Source: an uncultured Salinisphaerales bacterium (GTDB lineage Bacteria; Pseudomonadota; Gammaproteobacteria; Nevskiales; CAJXLF01). Taken from it: a stretch of 40,785 nt of DNA. The DNA is taken from assembly GCA_913055805.1 (NCBI GenBank), contig CAJXLF010000018.1, positions 1-40,785 of the forward strand, in the 5' to 3' direction. Shown here one piece after another: positions 19,626-28,514 of this stretch. Position 1 is the stretch's first letter, and every line of letters starts with the position of its first letter. A program made the translations under genes and the position numbers. Under the pieces are notes generated by a model, which saw only the letters and a program-made list of their open reading frames with translations, made no database searches and was not told the origin of the DNA.

Positions 19626-21509
19626 ATGACCGACGCTTCCAGCTACGCCTTGTTGGGCAAGATTCGCACTCCAGGCGATTTACGTCTGCTGCCACGTGAG
19701 CAGCTGCCAGCACTGGCTGTGGAACTGCGCCGCTATCTGATCGAAACCCTGGCGCGCGTAGGTGGACATTTCGCTGCCAATCTGGGCACGGTAGAACTCA
19801 CGCTGGCGCTGCATTACGTCTATAACACGCCGGATGACCGGCTGATCTGGGATGTGGGCCATCAGGCCTATCCGCACAAGGTGCTCACCGGCCGGCGCAC
19901 GCAGCTGGAAACCATTCGCAAAATGGGCGGCCTGCATCCCTTCCCCAGCCGCAATGAGAGCGAGTACGACACCTTTGGCACCGGACACTCCAGTACTTCG
20001 CTGTCGGCCGCCATGGGTATGTCAGTAGCTGCCCGCCAGCTGGGTGAAGACCGCAAGGTAGTGGCGATTATCGGTGATGGCGGCATGACGGCCGGCATGG
20101 CCTATGAAGCGCTCAATCACATCGGCGGTCTGGGCCTGGACCTGCTCGTGATTTACAACGACAACGACATGTCCATTTCGGAAAATGTCGGTGCACTGCG
20201 TAATCACTCGGCCCGCATCGTGGAAAAACTGCGTGCGACTGACCCGGCGGGTCGTATTCCCCAACGCCACCAGGGACGAACGAATAGCGAAGCAGTGACC
20301 GATGGCGCCTTCTTCGAAAGCCTTGGCTTTCATTACATCGGACTTCAGGACGGTCATAATCTTTTATCGCTGGTCGACACACTCGGTCAGTTGCGTGATC
20401 GCAGCGGACCCATCCTGCTGCATGTGGCGACAGTCAAGGGCAAGGGTTTCGAACCCGCCGAGGAAGCGCCGATCAAGTATCACGGCGTCACCGGCTTTGA
20501 CCCCGTCACCGGCAGCATGGCCGCCAAGAAGCCGGGCGGCAGCAAATCCTATACCCAGATATTCAGTGACTGGCTCTGCCGCAGCGCTAAACTGGAACCC
20601 CGGCTGGTGGGTATTACACCGGCCATGCGCGAAGGCTCGGGGCTGGTGGAGTTCTCCAGACAGTACCCGGAGCGCTATTTCGACACGGCTATTGCCGAGC
20701 AGCATGCGGTCACACTGGCTGCGGGCATGGCCGCAGACGGCCTGAAGCCGGTCGTGGCCATCTACTCCACCTTCCTGCAACGTGCCTATGACCAGTTGAT
20801 TCATGATGTCGCCATCCAGAACCTGCCTGTGGTCTTCGCCCTGGACCGTGGTGGACTGGTCGGGGCCGACGGCGCCACTCACCATGGCGCATTCGACCTG
20901 AGCTATCTGCGCTGCATCCCCAACATGGTGGTCATGGCGCCTTCGGACGAGAATGAATGCCAACGCATGCTGACTACCGGCCTGCGGCATGAGGGACCGA
21001 GTGCTGTGCGCTATCCGCGTGGCGGTGGACCCGGCCGCGAGGTAGACCCGCAGGCGCCTCCCCTGACGATTGGCAAGGCCAGGGTCCTGCGTGAATGCAA
21101 GGGCCGGCGCCGTCCACGTATTGCCATTCTGGCCTTTGGCGCCATGGTGCAGCCGGCGCTGGAAGCGGCGGACATTATCGATGCCGCCGTCATTGATATG
21201 CGCTTCATCAAGCCGCTGGATGAAAACCTGGTGATGGAGATGGCAGACGAGCATGACCTGCTGGTCACGGTGGAAGACAACGTCGTCATGGGTGGTGCAG
21301 GCAGCGCGGTGAATGAGCTGATCATTGACCGGCATGAATCGATTCCGGTCCTCAATCTCGGCCTGCCCGATCACTTCGTCGAACATGGCGGACGTGAAGA
21401 ATTGCTCTCTGAGCTTGGGCTGGACGGCACCGGCATCCTGCGCCGAATCCAGAAGCGCCTGCGTGCCAAGGACCTGGACCAGGGCGAGACCGCTTCCGCG
21501 TTTTCCTGA
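19626..21509 (+). CDS. dxs: 1-deoxy-D-xylulose-5-phosphate synthase
   Basis: Thiamine diphosphate enzyme that condenses pyruvate and glyceraldehyde-3-phosphate in the first step of the MEP isoprenoid pathway. The 627 residues include [19 protein letters not shown] (about 76), the ThDP/Mg motif [20 protein letters not shown] followed by YNDNDMSIS, the transketolase pyrimidine-domain segment [19 protein letters not shown] (about 350), and the [20 protein letters not shown] loop. The length matches E. coli Dxs (620). The gap after ispA may hold its own promoter, but I saw no convincing one. queD follows 7 bases after its stop. Confidence 0.97.
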   Translation: MTDASSYALLGKIRTPGDLRLLPREQLPALAVELRRYLIETLARVGGHFAANLGTVELTLALHYVYNTPDDRLIWDVGHQAYPHKVLTGRRTQLETIRKMGGLHPFPSRNESEYDTFGTGHSSTSLSAAMGMSVAARQLGEDRKVVAIIGDGGMTAGMAYEALNHIGGLGLDLLVIYNDNDMSISENVGALRNHSARIVEKLRATDPAGRIPQRHQGRTNSEAVTDGAFFESLGFHYIGLQDGHNLLSLVDTLGQLRDRSGPILLHVATVKGKGFEPAEEAPIKYHGVTGFDPVTGSMAAKKPGGSKSYTQIFSDWLCRSAKLEPRLVGITPAMREGSGLVEFSRQYPERYFDTAIAEQHAVTLAAGMAADGLKPVVAIYSTFLQRAYDQLIHDVAIQNLPVVFALDRGGLVGADGATHHGAFDLSYLRCIPNMVVMAPSDENECQRMLTTGLRHEGPSAVRYPRGGGPGREVDPQAPPLTIGKARVLRECKGRRRPRIAILAFGAMVQPALEAADIIDAAVIDMRFIKPLDENLVMEMADEHDLLVTVEDNVVMGGAGSAVNELIIDRHESIPVLNLGLPDHFVEHGGREELLSELGLDGTGILRRIQKRLRAKDLDQGETASAFS

Positions 21510-21516
21510 GCATCAC

Positions 21517-21900
21517 ATGTCCGGCATCTACACACTCAAGGTACTCAATGAAATTGCCGCCTCGCACATCATTGAGGGGCATTCCGGCAAATGCGCGCGC
21601 CTGCATGGCCACAACTGGAAAATCGAAGTTGAAGTACAGTGCAGTCAGCTGGACGAACTGGGCATGGGCATAGATTTCCAGGATCTGAAACACGAAGTTG
21701 CCGCGGTCACCGAGCCTCTGGATCATCGCCACCTGAATGATCTGCCTGGCTTTGCTGACTGCAATCCCACGGCTGAAAACGTGGCGGCCTATGTTTATCG
21801 CGAAGTGGGCAAGCGCATAAACCGCGACGGCTTGCGCATCTCTGCAGTGACCATCTGGGAAACCAGCCGCGCCAGCGTGCAGTACTCCGAAAACGCCTGA
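21517..21900 (+). CDS. queD: 6-carboxy-5,6,7,8-tetrahydropterin synthase (QueD family)
   Basis: Converts dihydroneopterin triphosphate to 6-carboxytetrahydropterin in queuosine biosynthesis. The start is the ATG at 21517 (MSGIYTLKVLNEIAASH); the frame is open further upstream but only inside dxs. The 127 residues keep the zinc ligands H17, H30 and H32 (in CARLHGHNWK), the catalytic Cys26, and the Asp-His pair in EPLDHRHLND (69-70). The Cys-x3-His-Gly-His spacing is that of QueD. Other queuosine genes are not in the window. It lies 7 bases after dxs, so co-transcription with isoprenoid genes is likely. Confidence 0.92.
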   Translation: MSGIYTLKVLNEIAASHIIEGHSGKCARLHGHNWKIEVEVQCSQLDELGMGIDFQDLKHEVAAVTEPLDHRHLNDLPGFADCNPTAENVAAYVYREVGKRINRDGLRISAVTIWETSRASVQYSENA

Positions 21901-21945
21901 CAGGTACGCCTTTTTGCGTTCAGCCAGTTAGTGCTCCGCTAGCCA

Positions 21946-22833
21946 CTAGTTGCCGACCTTAAAACGCGGCTGTATGCGCGCTACATCCTTCAGGCGCCAG
22001 GCCGGGTGTGGCCGCGAACTCTCCAGACGCTGCTCGACATCGTCTGGCAAACGATGAAAGAAATCGAAACCCGTAACGCGCTCGACTTCATCCACCGTCA
22101 CCACGAAACGGTCCAGGGGTTCGTCACCCCGCACATTCTGCGGCACCAGAAAAGCCAGTACGCGCGGTTGCTGACGGTCATCGAGGTCAATGATCATCTT
22201 GTAAAACGCATCCGGCACCTCGACACCCGAGGAAAGATATTCCATGCGGTTATCGAATACGGGGCCGGTCACCACCCATAATTCACCCAGCCGCCGGGCA
22301 AAACGGTCAATCTCGACCTCCTCAAGACGCTGCCACAGCTCCTGGTTCAGATGTGGGCGTTGTGGCGTGATATTGCTCATGCGGAAGGTCGCATATTGGG
22401 CCGAACGGCCGTAGAGCTGGCTGATGGCATAGTTGGGCGCCAGATGACCGCGGTCATAGCCGCTGCGGCTGTAGTCCTCATGACTGACACGCATTAGCGT
22501 GCGCCAGTCGACGCTGAATCCCTGCGGACGCGGCAGATGACGCTTCTGCTCTACGGGGCGCAGGCGGTAAGCCACCCACAGTGGATTCCGCCGCAGTTCC
22601 GAATAACCCACGAGAAAGCCCGGATTGCGTATCACATGTACCCAGTTATGCACCCGGGCATAGTCAGTCTGCCGGGGGACACCGGCGTAAACATAGTCAT
22701 CACGCTGAGCGACCTCACTGACATACCAGATGGCGGCAGCGATCAGAACGACCCAGAAACCGCCTTTTCGTGACCTCAGCAGGCGTTTGGCGAGATTGGG
22801 CAGTGAAAGTCTTGAGCTTTTGCGACGCGGCAT
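21946..22833 (-). CDS. Membrane-anchored DNA/RNA non-specific endonuclease (DRGH/beta-beta-alpha-metal)
   Basis: The start at ATG 22833 (MPRRKSSRLSLPNLAKRLLR) gives 295 residues; the frame stays open 68 codons further, but that extension is poorly structured. A basic N-terminus and one hydrophobic segment (about 25-38, GFWVVLIAAAIWYV) predict an anchor with the catalytic domain in the periplasm. YDRGHLAPNYAISQLYG carries the catalytic DRGH (127-130), followed by RMSNITPQRPHLNQELWQRL with the metal-binding asparagine. This is the Serratia nuclease/NUC1/EndoG fold. Similar exported nucleases scavenge nucleic acids, but the role here is not shown. It converges with queD. Confidence 0.9.
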   Translation of the reverse strand: MPRRKSSRLSLPNLAKRLLRSRKGGFWVVLIAAAIWYVSEVAQRDDYVYAGVPRQTDYARVHNWVHVIRNPGFLVGYSELRRNPLWVAYRLRPVEQKRHLPRPQGFSVDWRTLMRVSHEDYSRSGYDRGHLAPNYAISQLYGRSAQYATFRMSNITPQRPHLNQELWQRLEEVEIDRFARRLGELWVVTGPVFDNRMEYLSSGVEVPDAFYKMIIDLDDRQQPRVLAFLVPQNVRGDEPLDRFVVTVDEVERVTGFDFFHRLPDDVEQRLESSRPHPAWRLKDVARIQPRFKVGN

Positions 22834-22985
22834 GAATATCGGCTGGAATGGTCGGGCAATCGGGTTCGGGCAATCAGGCGGCGCGAGTCTAGCATGTGCG
22901 GAAACCATCGGCGCATGCCGCTGTCTTACGCTTGCCATCCGGCTGATGGTAAGCTTTAACCTGATCCTGAATTTTTGGAGAAGTA

Positions 22986-23690
22986 ATGGAACCCAATCGT
23001 CCTGTCGTAAGTCACGCTGGCCTTGGCAGCCGCGCAAGCGGCGTTCTGGCCACCAACAAGGTCTTGCGCAATACCTATTGGTTGCTTTCTCTTACCCTGC
23101 TTTTCAGTGGCGCCATGGCCGGCGTTTCGATGCTCATCGGCGCGCCTTACGGCCTCAGCCTGCTGTGCTCGCTGGTAGCCCTGGGCCTGCTGTGGTTCGC
23201 TGTGCCGCGTACCGCGAATTCCGCCAAGGGCATTTATGTGGTGTTTGCCATCACCGGCCTGCTTGGCTTCGGCCTGGGTCCGGTGCTTAACGCCTATGTT
23301 CACGGCTTCGCCAATGGCAGCCAGCTGATCATGATGGCCTTCGGCATGACGGGTATCGCCTTTTTGGGGCTGTCCGGCTACGCCATCACCAGCAAGAAGG
23401 ATTTTTCCTTCATGCGCAACTTCCTCTTCACCGGCATTCTCATCGCCTTCTGTCTGGGTATTGTGTCGCTGGTCGCCGCCATGTTCGGCTACCCGCTGCA
23501 GCCGCTGGCGCTGACGGTGTCGGCCATGTTTGCCGGCCTGATGTGCGGCCTGATCCTGTACCAGACCGGCGAAATCGTGAACGGTGGCGAAACCAACTAT
23601 GTACTGGCCACCGTCACGCTCTACGTCAGCATCTACAACCTCTTCACCAGCCTGCTGCATCTATTGGGAGCCATGGCCGGCGAAGAATAA
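22986..23690 (+). CDS. Bax inhibitor-1/YccA-family membrane protein
   Basis: A 234-residue protein with about seven membrane segments (for example LSLLCSLVALGLLWFAVP and LIMMAFGMTGIAFLGLSGYA), ending in a hydrophobic segment with LYVSIYNLFTSLLHLLG, a hallmark of the BI-1/TMBIM family. The size and the SRASGVLATNKVLRNTYWLL start match E. coli YccA, an inhibitor and substrate of FtsH. A ribosome binding site (GGAG at 22977-22980) precedes the ATG. It is followed by a strong intrinsic terminator, so it is probably the last gene of a single-gene unit. Specific function is by family only. Confidence 0.92.
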   Translation: MEPNRPVVSHAGLGSRASGVLATNKVLRNTYWLLSLTLLFSGAMAGVSMLIGAPYGLSLLCSLVALGLLWFAVPRTANSAKGIYVVFAITGLLGFGLGPVLNAYVHGFANGSQLIMMAFGMTGIAFLGLSGYAITSKKDFSFMRNFLFTGILIAFCLGIVSLVAAMFGYPLQPLALTVSAMFAGLMCGLILYQTGEIVNGGETNYVLATVTLYVSIYNLFTSLLHLLGAMAGEE

Positions 23691-23702
23691 AACAACGACT
23701 GC

Positions 23703-23730
23703 GAAGGGGCCTGCGGGCCCCTTCTTTTTT
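23703..23730 (+). terminator. Intrinsic terminator after the BI-1 gene
   Basis: GAAGGGGCC (23703-23711) and GGCCCCTTC (23716-23724) form a perfect 9-bp stem with a TGCG loop, followed by six T (23725-23730). It is a textbook rho-independent terminator, 12 bases downstream of the BI-1 stop. Confidence 0.95.
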
Positions 23731-23747
23731 GGGCGGGAGACAAGCAT

Positions 23748-25241
23748 ATGGGCATCTTCAGGGAGTATTCCCAATATGACGCATTGGGGCTGGCAGAGCT
23801 GATCGCCAAAGGCGAAGTCAGTGCTGCTGATGCGCTGGAATCGGCCATTGATGCCGCCGAGCGGCTCAACCCACAACTCAATGCCATCGTGCATCGTTTT
23901 GATGACAAGGCCCGCGGCAATACGGCCAACCTGCCGGATGGTCCCTTCAAGGGCGTGCCTTTCCTGCTCAAGGATCTGCTTGATGCCTACGCCGGCGAGC
24001 CCTTCACCATGGGCTCGCGCTTCTTCAAGGACTATGTGCCTGACTACGATGCGGAACTGGTGCGGCGTTTCAAACAGGCCGGGCTGAATATCTTCGGCAA
24101 GACCAACACGCCGGAATTCGGTCTGGTACCCATGACTGATCCGGAACTGTTCGGCTCGGCGCGCAATCCCTGGAACACCAACAAAACGGCCGGCGGCTCC
24201 AGTGGCGGCACCGGTTCGGCGGTTTCAGCCGGCATCGTGCCCATCGCCAGCGGCGGCGACGGCGGCGGCTCTATCCGTATCCCGGCCTCCTGCAATGGCA
24301 TTGTCGGCCTCAAGCCCACCCGCGGCCGCACGCCTTCCGGGCCGGTCATGGGAGACGTGTGGTACGGCTTCGCCATTGAATTCGCCCTGAGCCGTACGGT
24401 GCGCGACACGGCCGCCCTGCTGGATGCCGTGGCCGGCGCCGATGCTGGACCACCCAGCGTCGCCCCACCCCCGGAACGGCCCTATCTCGAAGAAACACAG
24501 AGAGAACCGGGGCAACTGCGTATTGCCTATACCACCGATCCATTGCTGGGCCGCAGTCTCGACCCGGAATGCAAAAAGGGCGTGGAACAGACCGCCCGGA
24601 AACTGGCGGCCCTGGGGCATCATGTCGAAGAAGTCACCCCACCGATTGATCGTGAAGCCTTCATCTACGCCATGGCGACACTGATCTGTGGCGATACCGC
24701 GGCCCTGATACGCGGAGGTGAAGGGTTAACCGGGCGCAAACCGCGCCGCCGGGACTTCGAGGCAGGCACCTGGGCCTACAAGCGCCTTGGCGCCGCCTTC
24801 ACAGCGGAAGAACTGACCAGCGCCTTCATCTATGCCCAGGGCGTCGGTCGCCTCTTTGGCCAGTTCATGCAGAACTACGATGTTTTTCTCACCAGCACAC
24901 TGGGCATGCCGCCTACCGATACCGGCCATCTCAAACCCAAGGGCATGGACGCATTCAGCCTGGCGCTGGTCAATACCCTGCCCATCGGCAAGATCGGCAA
25001 GCAGAAGAAGTTCATGATCGATATGGCAGCGCCGACGTTCGACTTTATTCCCTACACGCCGCTGGCCAATGCCACCGGCCAGCCATCGATTTCCCTGCCA
25101 TTGCACTGGTCGGACGATGGTCTGCCGGTCGGAATGATGTTTACGGGACGTTTCGGCGATGAAGCCACATTGATTCGCCTTGCGGCGCAGCTCGAACAGG
25201 AAATACCCTGGAAGGATCGGAAGCCTCCGGTATACGCCTAG
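23748..25241 (+). CDS. Amidase signature family enzyme
   Basis: A 497-residue hydrolase of carboxylic amides with the Ser-cisSer-Lys triad. The lysine is in VPFLLKDLLDAYAGEP (about residue 71). The signature TAGGSSGGTGSAVSAGIVPI and ASGGDGGGSIRIPASCNGIV (about 146-185) hold the cis-Ser and nucleophile, followed by GLKPTRGRTPSG. It resembles stand-alone amidases (6-aminohexanoate-cyclic-dimer hydrolase-like) rather than GatA, which is longer-conserved and linked to gatB/gatC. The substrate is unknown. A ribosome binding site (GGGAG) precedes the ATG. The gene lies between an intrinsic terminator and a long inverted repeat, so it forms its own unit. Confidence 0.9.
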   Translation: MGIFREYSQYDALGLAELIAKGEVSAADALESAIDAAERLNPQLNAIVHRFDDKARGNTANLPDGPFKGVPFLLKDLLDAYAGEPFTMGSRFFKDYVPDYDAELVRRFKQAGLNIFGKTNTPEFGLVPMTDPELFGSARNPWNTNKTAGGSSGGTGSAVSAGIVPIASGGDGGGSIRIPASCNGIVGLKPTRGRTPSGPVMGDVWYGFAIEFALSRTVRDTAALLDAVAGADAGPPSVAPPPERPYLEETQREPGQLRIAYTTDPLLGRSLDPECKKGVEQTARKLAALGHHVEEVTPPIDREAFIYAMATLICGDTAALIRGGEGLTGRKPRRRDFEAGTWAYKRLGAAFTAEELTSAFIYAQGVGRLFGQFMQNYDVFLTSTLGMPPTDTGHLKPKGMDAFSLALVNTLPIGKIGKQKKFMIDMAAPTFDFIPYTPLANATGQPSISLPLHWSDDGLPVGMMFTGRFGDEATLIRLAAQLEQEIPWKDRKPPVYA

Positions 25242-25245
25242 CTCA

Positions 25246-25320
25246 CGCAAAGGCGCAAAGGTCGCAGAGAAAAGAAGTCAGGGTCTCTGTATAAAGCATT
25301 AGCGCCTTTGCGCCTTTGCG
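25246..25320. repeat. Nested long inverted repeat between convergent amidase and cysG genes
   Basis: CGCAAAGGCGCAAAGG (25246-25261) is the exact reverse complement of CCTTTGCGCCTTTGCG (25305-25320): a 16-bp stem with a 43-base interior. Inside, CAGAGA (25265-25270) pairs with TCTCTG (25284-25289). Each arm is itself a tandem CGCAAAGG repeat. It probably serves as a bidirectional transcript-end structure. Similar CGCAAAG-type elements recur in many proteobacterial genomes, so it may be a dispersed repeat, which one window cannot show. Confidence 0.8.
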
Positions 25321-25326
25321 CGATCC

Positions 25327-26730
25327 CTATACTTCTTCCTTGCCCCTGAACCAGTCCAGTTTGTCACGCAACCTGACCACTGTACCGACGATCACCAGCG
25401 TCGCCCGCGGCGCTTCCTCGGGATCCAGTTTGCCGTTGATATCGGCCAGCGTGCCGCAGATCACCTTCTGCGTGGGCCGGGTGCCTTCCTCCACCAGCGC
25501 AATCGGATAATCAGCCGGCAGGCCGTGGGCCATTAGCTGCTCGCAGATAATGGGCAAGGACAGCCGCCCCATATAGAAAACCACCGTCTGGTTCGGCGCC
25601 GCCAGTTCCTGCCAGTTCAGGTCCAGTTCGCCGTCCTTCTGATGGCCTGTGACAAAACGGCAGGACTGGGCATGGTCGCGATGCGTCAGCGGAATGCCGG
25701 CATAGGCGGCACAGCCGGAAGCCGCGGTAATACCCGGCACCACCTGAAATGGCACGCCGGCCGCTGCCAGAGTTTCGATTTCCTCTCCGCCGCGGCCGAA
25801 AATGAAGGGGTCACCGCCCTTGAGGCGCAAGACCCGCTTGCCTTCTTTGGCCAGCCTCACCAGTAACTGGTTAATGTCCTCTTGCGGCACGGTATGGTCG
25901 CTGCGGCGTTTGCCAACGTTGATATGTTCGGCATCACGCCGCACAAGATCGAGCACTTCCCGGGAGACCAGGCGGTCGTAGAGCACTACATCGGCTTTCT
26001 GCATCAGGCGCAACGCCCGGAAGGTCAGCAGATCCGGATCACCGGGACCGCCACCGACCAGGTAAACCTCTCCGCCCGGCAAGACTTCCCTGCCCGCTTC
26101 TATGTCAGCCAGCTTTGCTTCCAGCGCTTCCTCGGCCAGATCACGCCGGCCTGCGAACATATGCTCGGCTACCGCACCATCAAAGACCGATTCCCAGAAA
26201 TGGCGGCGTTGCGACATCTGCGGAATAGCCGTTTTGACGCGCGGCCGGTAGGCGGCGGCCAGCTCCGCCAGACGCCCATAGGAAGCCGGAATATCGCTTT
26301 CCAGCTGTGTACGCAGGGTACGCGCCAGCACCGGGGCGGAACCGCCGGAAGAGATGGCAATCAACACGGGAGAGCGGTCAACAATGGAGGGCGTGATAAA
26401 GCTGCAGGCTTCGGGGTCGTCGACCACATTCACCGGAATACGCCGCGCCCTGCAGTCGGCCGCCGCCCGGCGATTCAGTTCCTGATCATCCGTGGCGGCT
26501 ACCACCAGACTGACCTCGGCCAGCAGTTCAGGCGTATAAGGCCCGGCAATGAGATCGATCGCACCCGCATCAAGTAAGGCCTGCACATCTGCATGCAAGC
26601 TCTCCGCGACTACGGATATATGCCCGCCACAACGGCGCAGCAGTTCAATCTTGCGCAACGCCACATGCCCACCGCCTATTACCAGGCAGTGGGCATCACG
26701 TATTTTCAGGAAAGCAGGAAAGTAATCCAA
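25327..26730 (-). CDS. cysG: Siroheme synthase (uroporphyrinogen-III methyltransferase, precorrin-2 dehydrogenase, ferrochelatase)
   Basis: Trifunctional enzyme making siroheme, the cofactor of sulfite reductase. Domain order: NAD-dependent precorrin-2 dehydrogenase/ferrochelatase (about 1-200, with CLVIGGGHVALRKIELLRRC), then SUMT methyltransferase (about 215-460, with VYLVGGGPGDPDLLTFRALR and RLKGGDPFIFGRGGEE). Family proteins begin DYFPxF, which here is preceded by TTG (26730-26728), giving 467 residues. The nearest in-frame ATGs are 21-31 codons upstream, inside cysH, and would add an unrelated leader. I therefore favour the TTG start, 5 bases after the cysH stop; AAAGG lies 13 bases ahead. 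Operon with cysH. Confidence 0.94.
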   Translation of the reverse strand: MDYFPAFLKIRDAHCLVIGGGHVALRKIELLRRCGGHISVVAESLHADVQALLDAGAIDLIAGPYTPELLAEVSLVVAATDDQELNRRAAADCRARRIPVNVVDDPEACSFITPSIVDRSPVLIAISSGGSAPVLARTLRTQLESDIPASYGRLAELAAAYRPRVKTAIPQMSQRRHFWESVFDGAVAEHMFAGRRDLAEEALEAKLADIEAGREVLPGGEVYLVGGGPGDPDLLTFRALRLMQKADVVLYDRLVSREVLDLVRRDAEHINVGKRRSDHTVPQEDINQLLVRLAKEGKRVLRLKGGDPFIFGRGGEEIETLAAAGVPFQVVPGITAASGCAAYAGIPLTHRDHAQSCRFVTGHQKDGELDLNWQELAAPNQTVVFYMGRLSLPIICEQLMAHGLPADYPIALVEEGTRPTQKVICGTLADINGKLDPEEAPRATLVIVGTVVRLRDKLDWFRGKEEV

Positions 26731-26735
26731 AAACG

Positions 26736-27473
26736 CTAGCCGGCCTTTCTCTCGGACGGCAGCGGCGTGCTCGGCCCGGCCACATGCAGGCCGCATTCCT
26801 TCAGTTCGGGGTTCTCCCACCACCAGCGGCCGGCGCGAATGTCCTCGCCCACGGTAATGGCGCGGGTGCAGGGTGCGCAGCCGATGCTCGGATACCCCTT
26901 GTCGTGCAGTTCGCTGTAGGGCACTTCATGATGATGGATATAAGCCCAGACATCTTTCTCCGTCCAGTCCACCAGCGGATTGAATTTTTCCAGGCCGAAA
27001 CCCTTATCGTATTCCTGCACCGGCAGTTCGGTACGGGTCACCGCCTGTTCCCGGCGCAGACCGGTAATCCAGGCCTTCTTGTCACCCAGCGCACGCTTCA
27101 ACGGCTCGACCTTACGAATGCCGCAGCAGGCCTTGCGCAGTTCAACGCTGCGATAGAAGGCGTTCACACCTTCCTTGCGCACGAACTGTTCGACCTGGGT
27201 AGCGTCGGGGAAATACACCGTCACTTCCTGGTCGTATTTCTCATGCGCCTTGTCCATCAGCGTGTAGGTTTCCGCCGGCAGGCGGCCCGTATCCAGGCTG
27301 AAAATCTCGATCGGCAGGTTGTTGCGGCAGATCAAGTCCATCAGCACCATGTCTTCCGCGCCGAAGCTGTTGGCCATGGTGGCCGGGCTGTATTCATCCG
27401 CTACCCTGCGCAGCACTTCAAGTGCGGCATCGGCTTTTGCCTGAACGGCATCTGTGTATTCAGCGTTCTTCAT
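26736..27473 (-). CDS. cysH: Thioredoxin-dependent adenylylsulfate (APS) reductase, 4Fe-4S type
   Basis: Reduces APS to sulfite in assimilatory sulfate reduction. The 245-residue protein has the PP-loop-like SFGAEDMVLMDLI (about 36-48), the cysteine pair RKACCGIRKVEPL (C116, C117), IGCAPCTRAI (C199, C202) and the catalytic cysteine in LKECGLHV (C227). The four cluster cysteines distinguish cluster-containing APS reductases from E. coli-type PAPS reductases, which keep only the catalytic cysteine. An APS kinase would then not be needed for assimilation. The gene immediately precedes cysG. Confidence 0.94.
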   Translation of the reverse strand: MKNAEYTDAVQAKADAALEVLRRVADEYSPATMANSFGAEDMVLMDLICRNNLPIEIFSLDTGRLPAETYTLMDKAHEKYDQEVTVYFPDATQVEQFVRKEGVNAFYRSVELRKACCGIRKVEPLKRALGDKKAWITGLRREQAVTRTELPVQEYDKGFGLEKFNPLVDWTEKDVWAYIHHHEVPYSELHDKGYPSIGCAPCTRAITVGEDIRAGRWWWENPELKECGLHVAGPSTPLPSERKAG

Positions 27474-27536
27474 CTCTCGAAACCCGATATTGAATGTTGT
27501 GCCTTGTCGGCATCTGTAAAACCTGATTATACGTGG

Positions 27537-28370
27537 CTAGACGCCCGTTGCGCTGCCACCCAGCGAAGCAATCGCCGCCAGGGCGGTGCGCGTAAACAGA
27601 CTGCCGGCAATAATCACCAATATGCCGGCGATGACCGGCTTGAGCACACGGTCCGGCAGGCGGAATCCCAGCCGTGTCCCCAGGTAGATACCCGGAATCG
27701 AACCCAGCAGCAGGTATCCCAGCATGCTGAAATCGACCGTACCCAGCGACATATGACCCAGGCCGGCCACGGCCGTCAGCGGCACGGCATGCGCCAGATC
27801 GGTGCCCACGACCGAAATCGCCGGCAGTCGCGGATACAGCAATAAAAGGATCATGGCGCCGATAACACCCGCGCCCACCGAAGACAGCGTCACCACCACA
27901 CCGAGTATGGCGCCGGCTACCACCGTCATCGGGCTACGCCAGCGACGATGCAGACTGCGCAGCACCTCAAAGGATTCATGTTCGCTGAAGGACTGCACCT
28001 TGTTGCGCAGCAGGGTCAGCAAGCCGGTGGAAATCACCGCCACGCAGAGTGTCAGTGTAATCAGGCTCTCGATGCGCTCATCAATACCGACCCAATGCAA
28101 TGCGGCCGTAGTCAGGATACTGGTCGGCACACTGCCCAACATCAGCAGGCCAACGATAGACCACTCAACCGTACCCTTCTGGCGGTGCAGCAGTACGCCA
28201 AAACCCTTGGTGCCCGCCGCATACAGCAGGTCCGTACCCACAGCCACTGCCGGCGATACGCCAAACAGCAAAATTAGTAAGGGGGTCATCAAGGCGCCGC
28301 CGCCGACGCCTGTAGCGCCGACAGCAAAACCTACAACCAGTCCCGCAAGGGAAAATGCGAACATAATCAA
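27537..28370 (-). CDS. Sulfite exporter TauE/SafE-family membrane protein
   Basis: A 277-residue protein with about eight membrane segments and the duplicated family motif: GVGGGALMTPLLILLFGVSP (about residues 21-40) with VGTDLLYA, repeated as SSVGAGVIGAMILLLLYPRL with VVGTDLAHA. TauE/SafE proteins move small sulfur anions or sulfonates across the inner membrane. Placement between cysH and cysB suggests a sulfur-linked role, either sulfite efflux or sulfate-type uptake; direction and substrate cannot be read from sequence. It is divergent from cysB with 144 bases between the starts. Confidence 0.9.
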   Translation of the reverse strand: MIMFAFSLAGLVVGFAVGATGVGGGALMTPLLILLFGVSPAVAVGTDLLYAAGTKGFGVLLHRQKGTVEWSIVGLLMLGSVPTSILTTAALHWVGIDERIESLITLTLCVAVISTGLLTLLRNKVQSFSEHESFEVLRSLHRRWRSPMTVVAGAILGVVVTLSSVGAGVIGAMILLLLYPRLPAISVVGTDLAHAVPLTAVAGLGHMSLGTVDFSMLGYLLLGSIPGIYLGTRLGFRLPDRVLKPVIAGILVIIAGSLFTRTALAAIASLGGSATGV

Positions 28371-28514
28371 GGGCTCACAGTGTATTTCGCAGGAGAGGCA
28401 ACAGGCCTTTCCTGCATGGGAGGAGCAAGATACCAGCTTGCCTTTTTAAACAAAAGGAATAAATTTACATACAGTAATAACCCATTTGCATATAGCACTC
28501 CCGGAGTTTTTGAC

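Noticed and set aside
20364-21386. A 340-codon open frame antisense to dxs
   Set aside because: Shadow of dxs codon usage; no motif and no ribosome binding site of note.
22834-23037. 68-codon N-terminal extension of the DRGH nuclease
   Set aside because: The extension overlaps the start and promoter region of the divergent BI-1 gene, and the shorter form already has a proper basic N-terminus and anchor.
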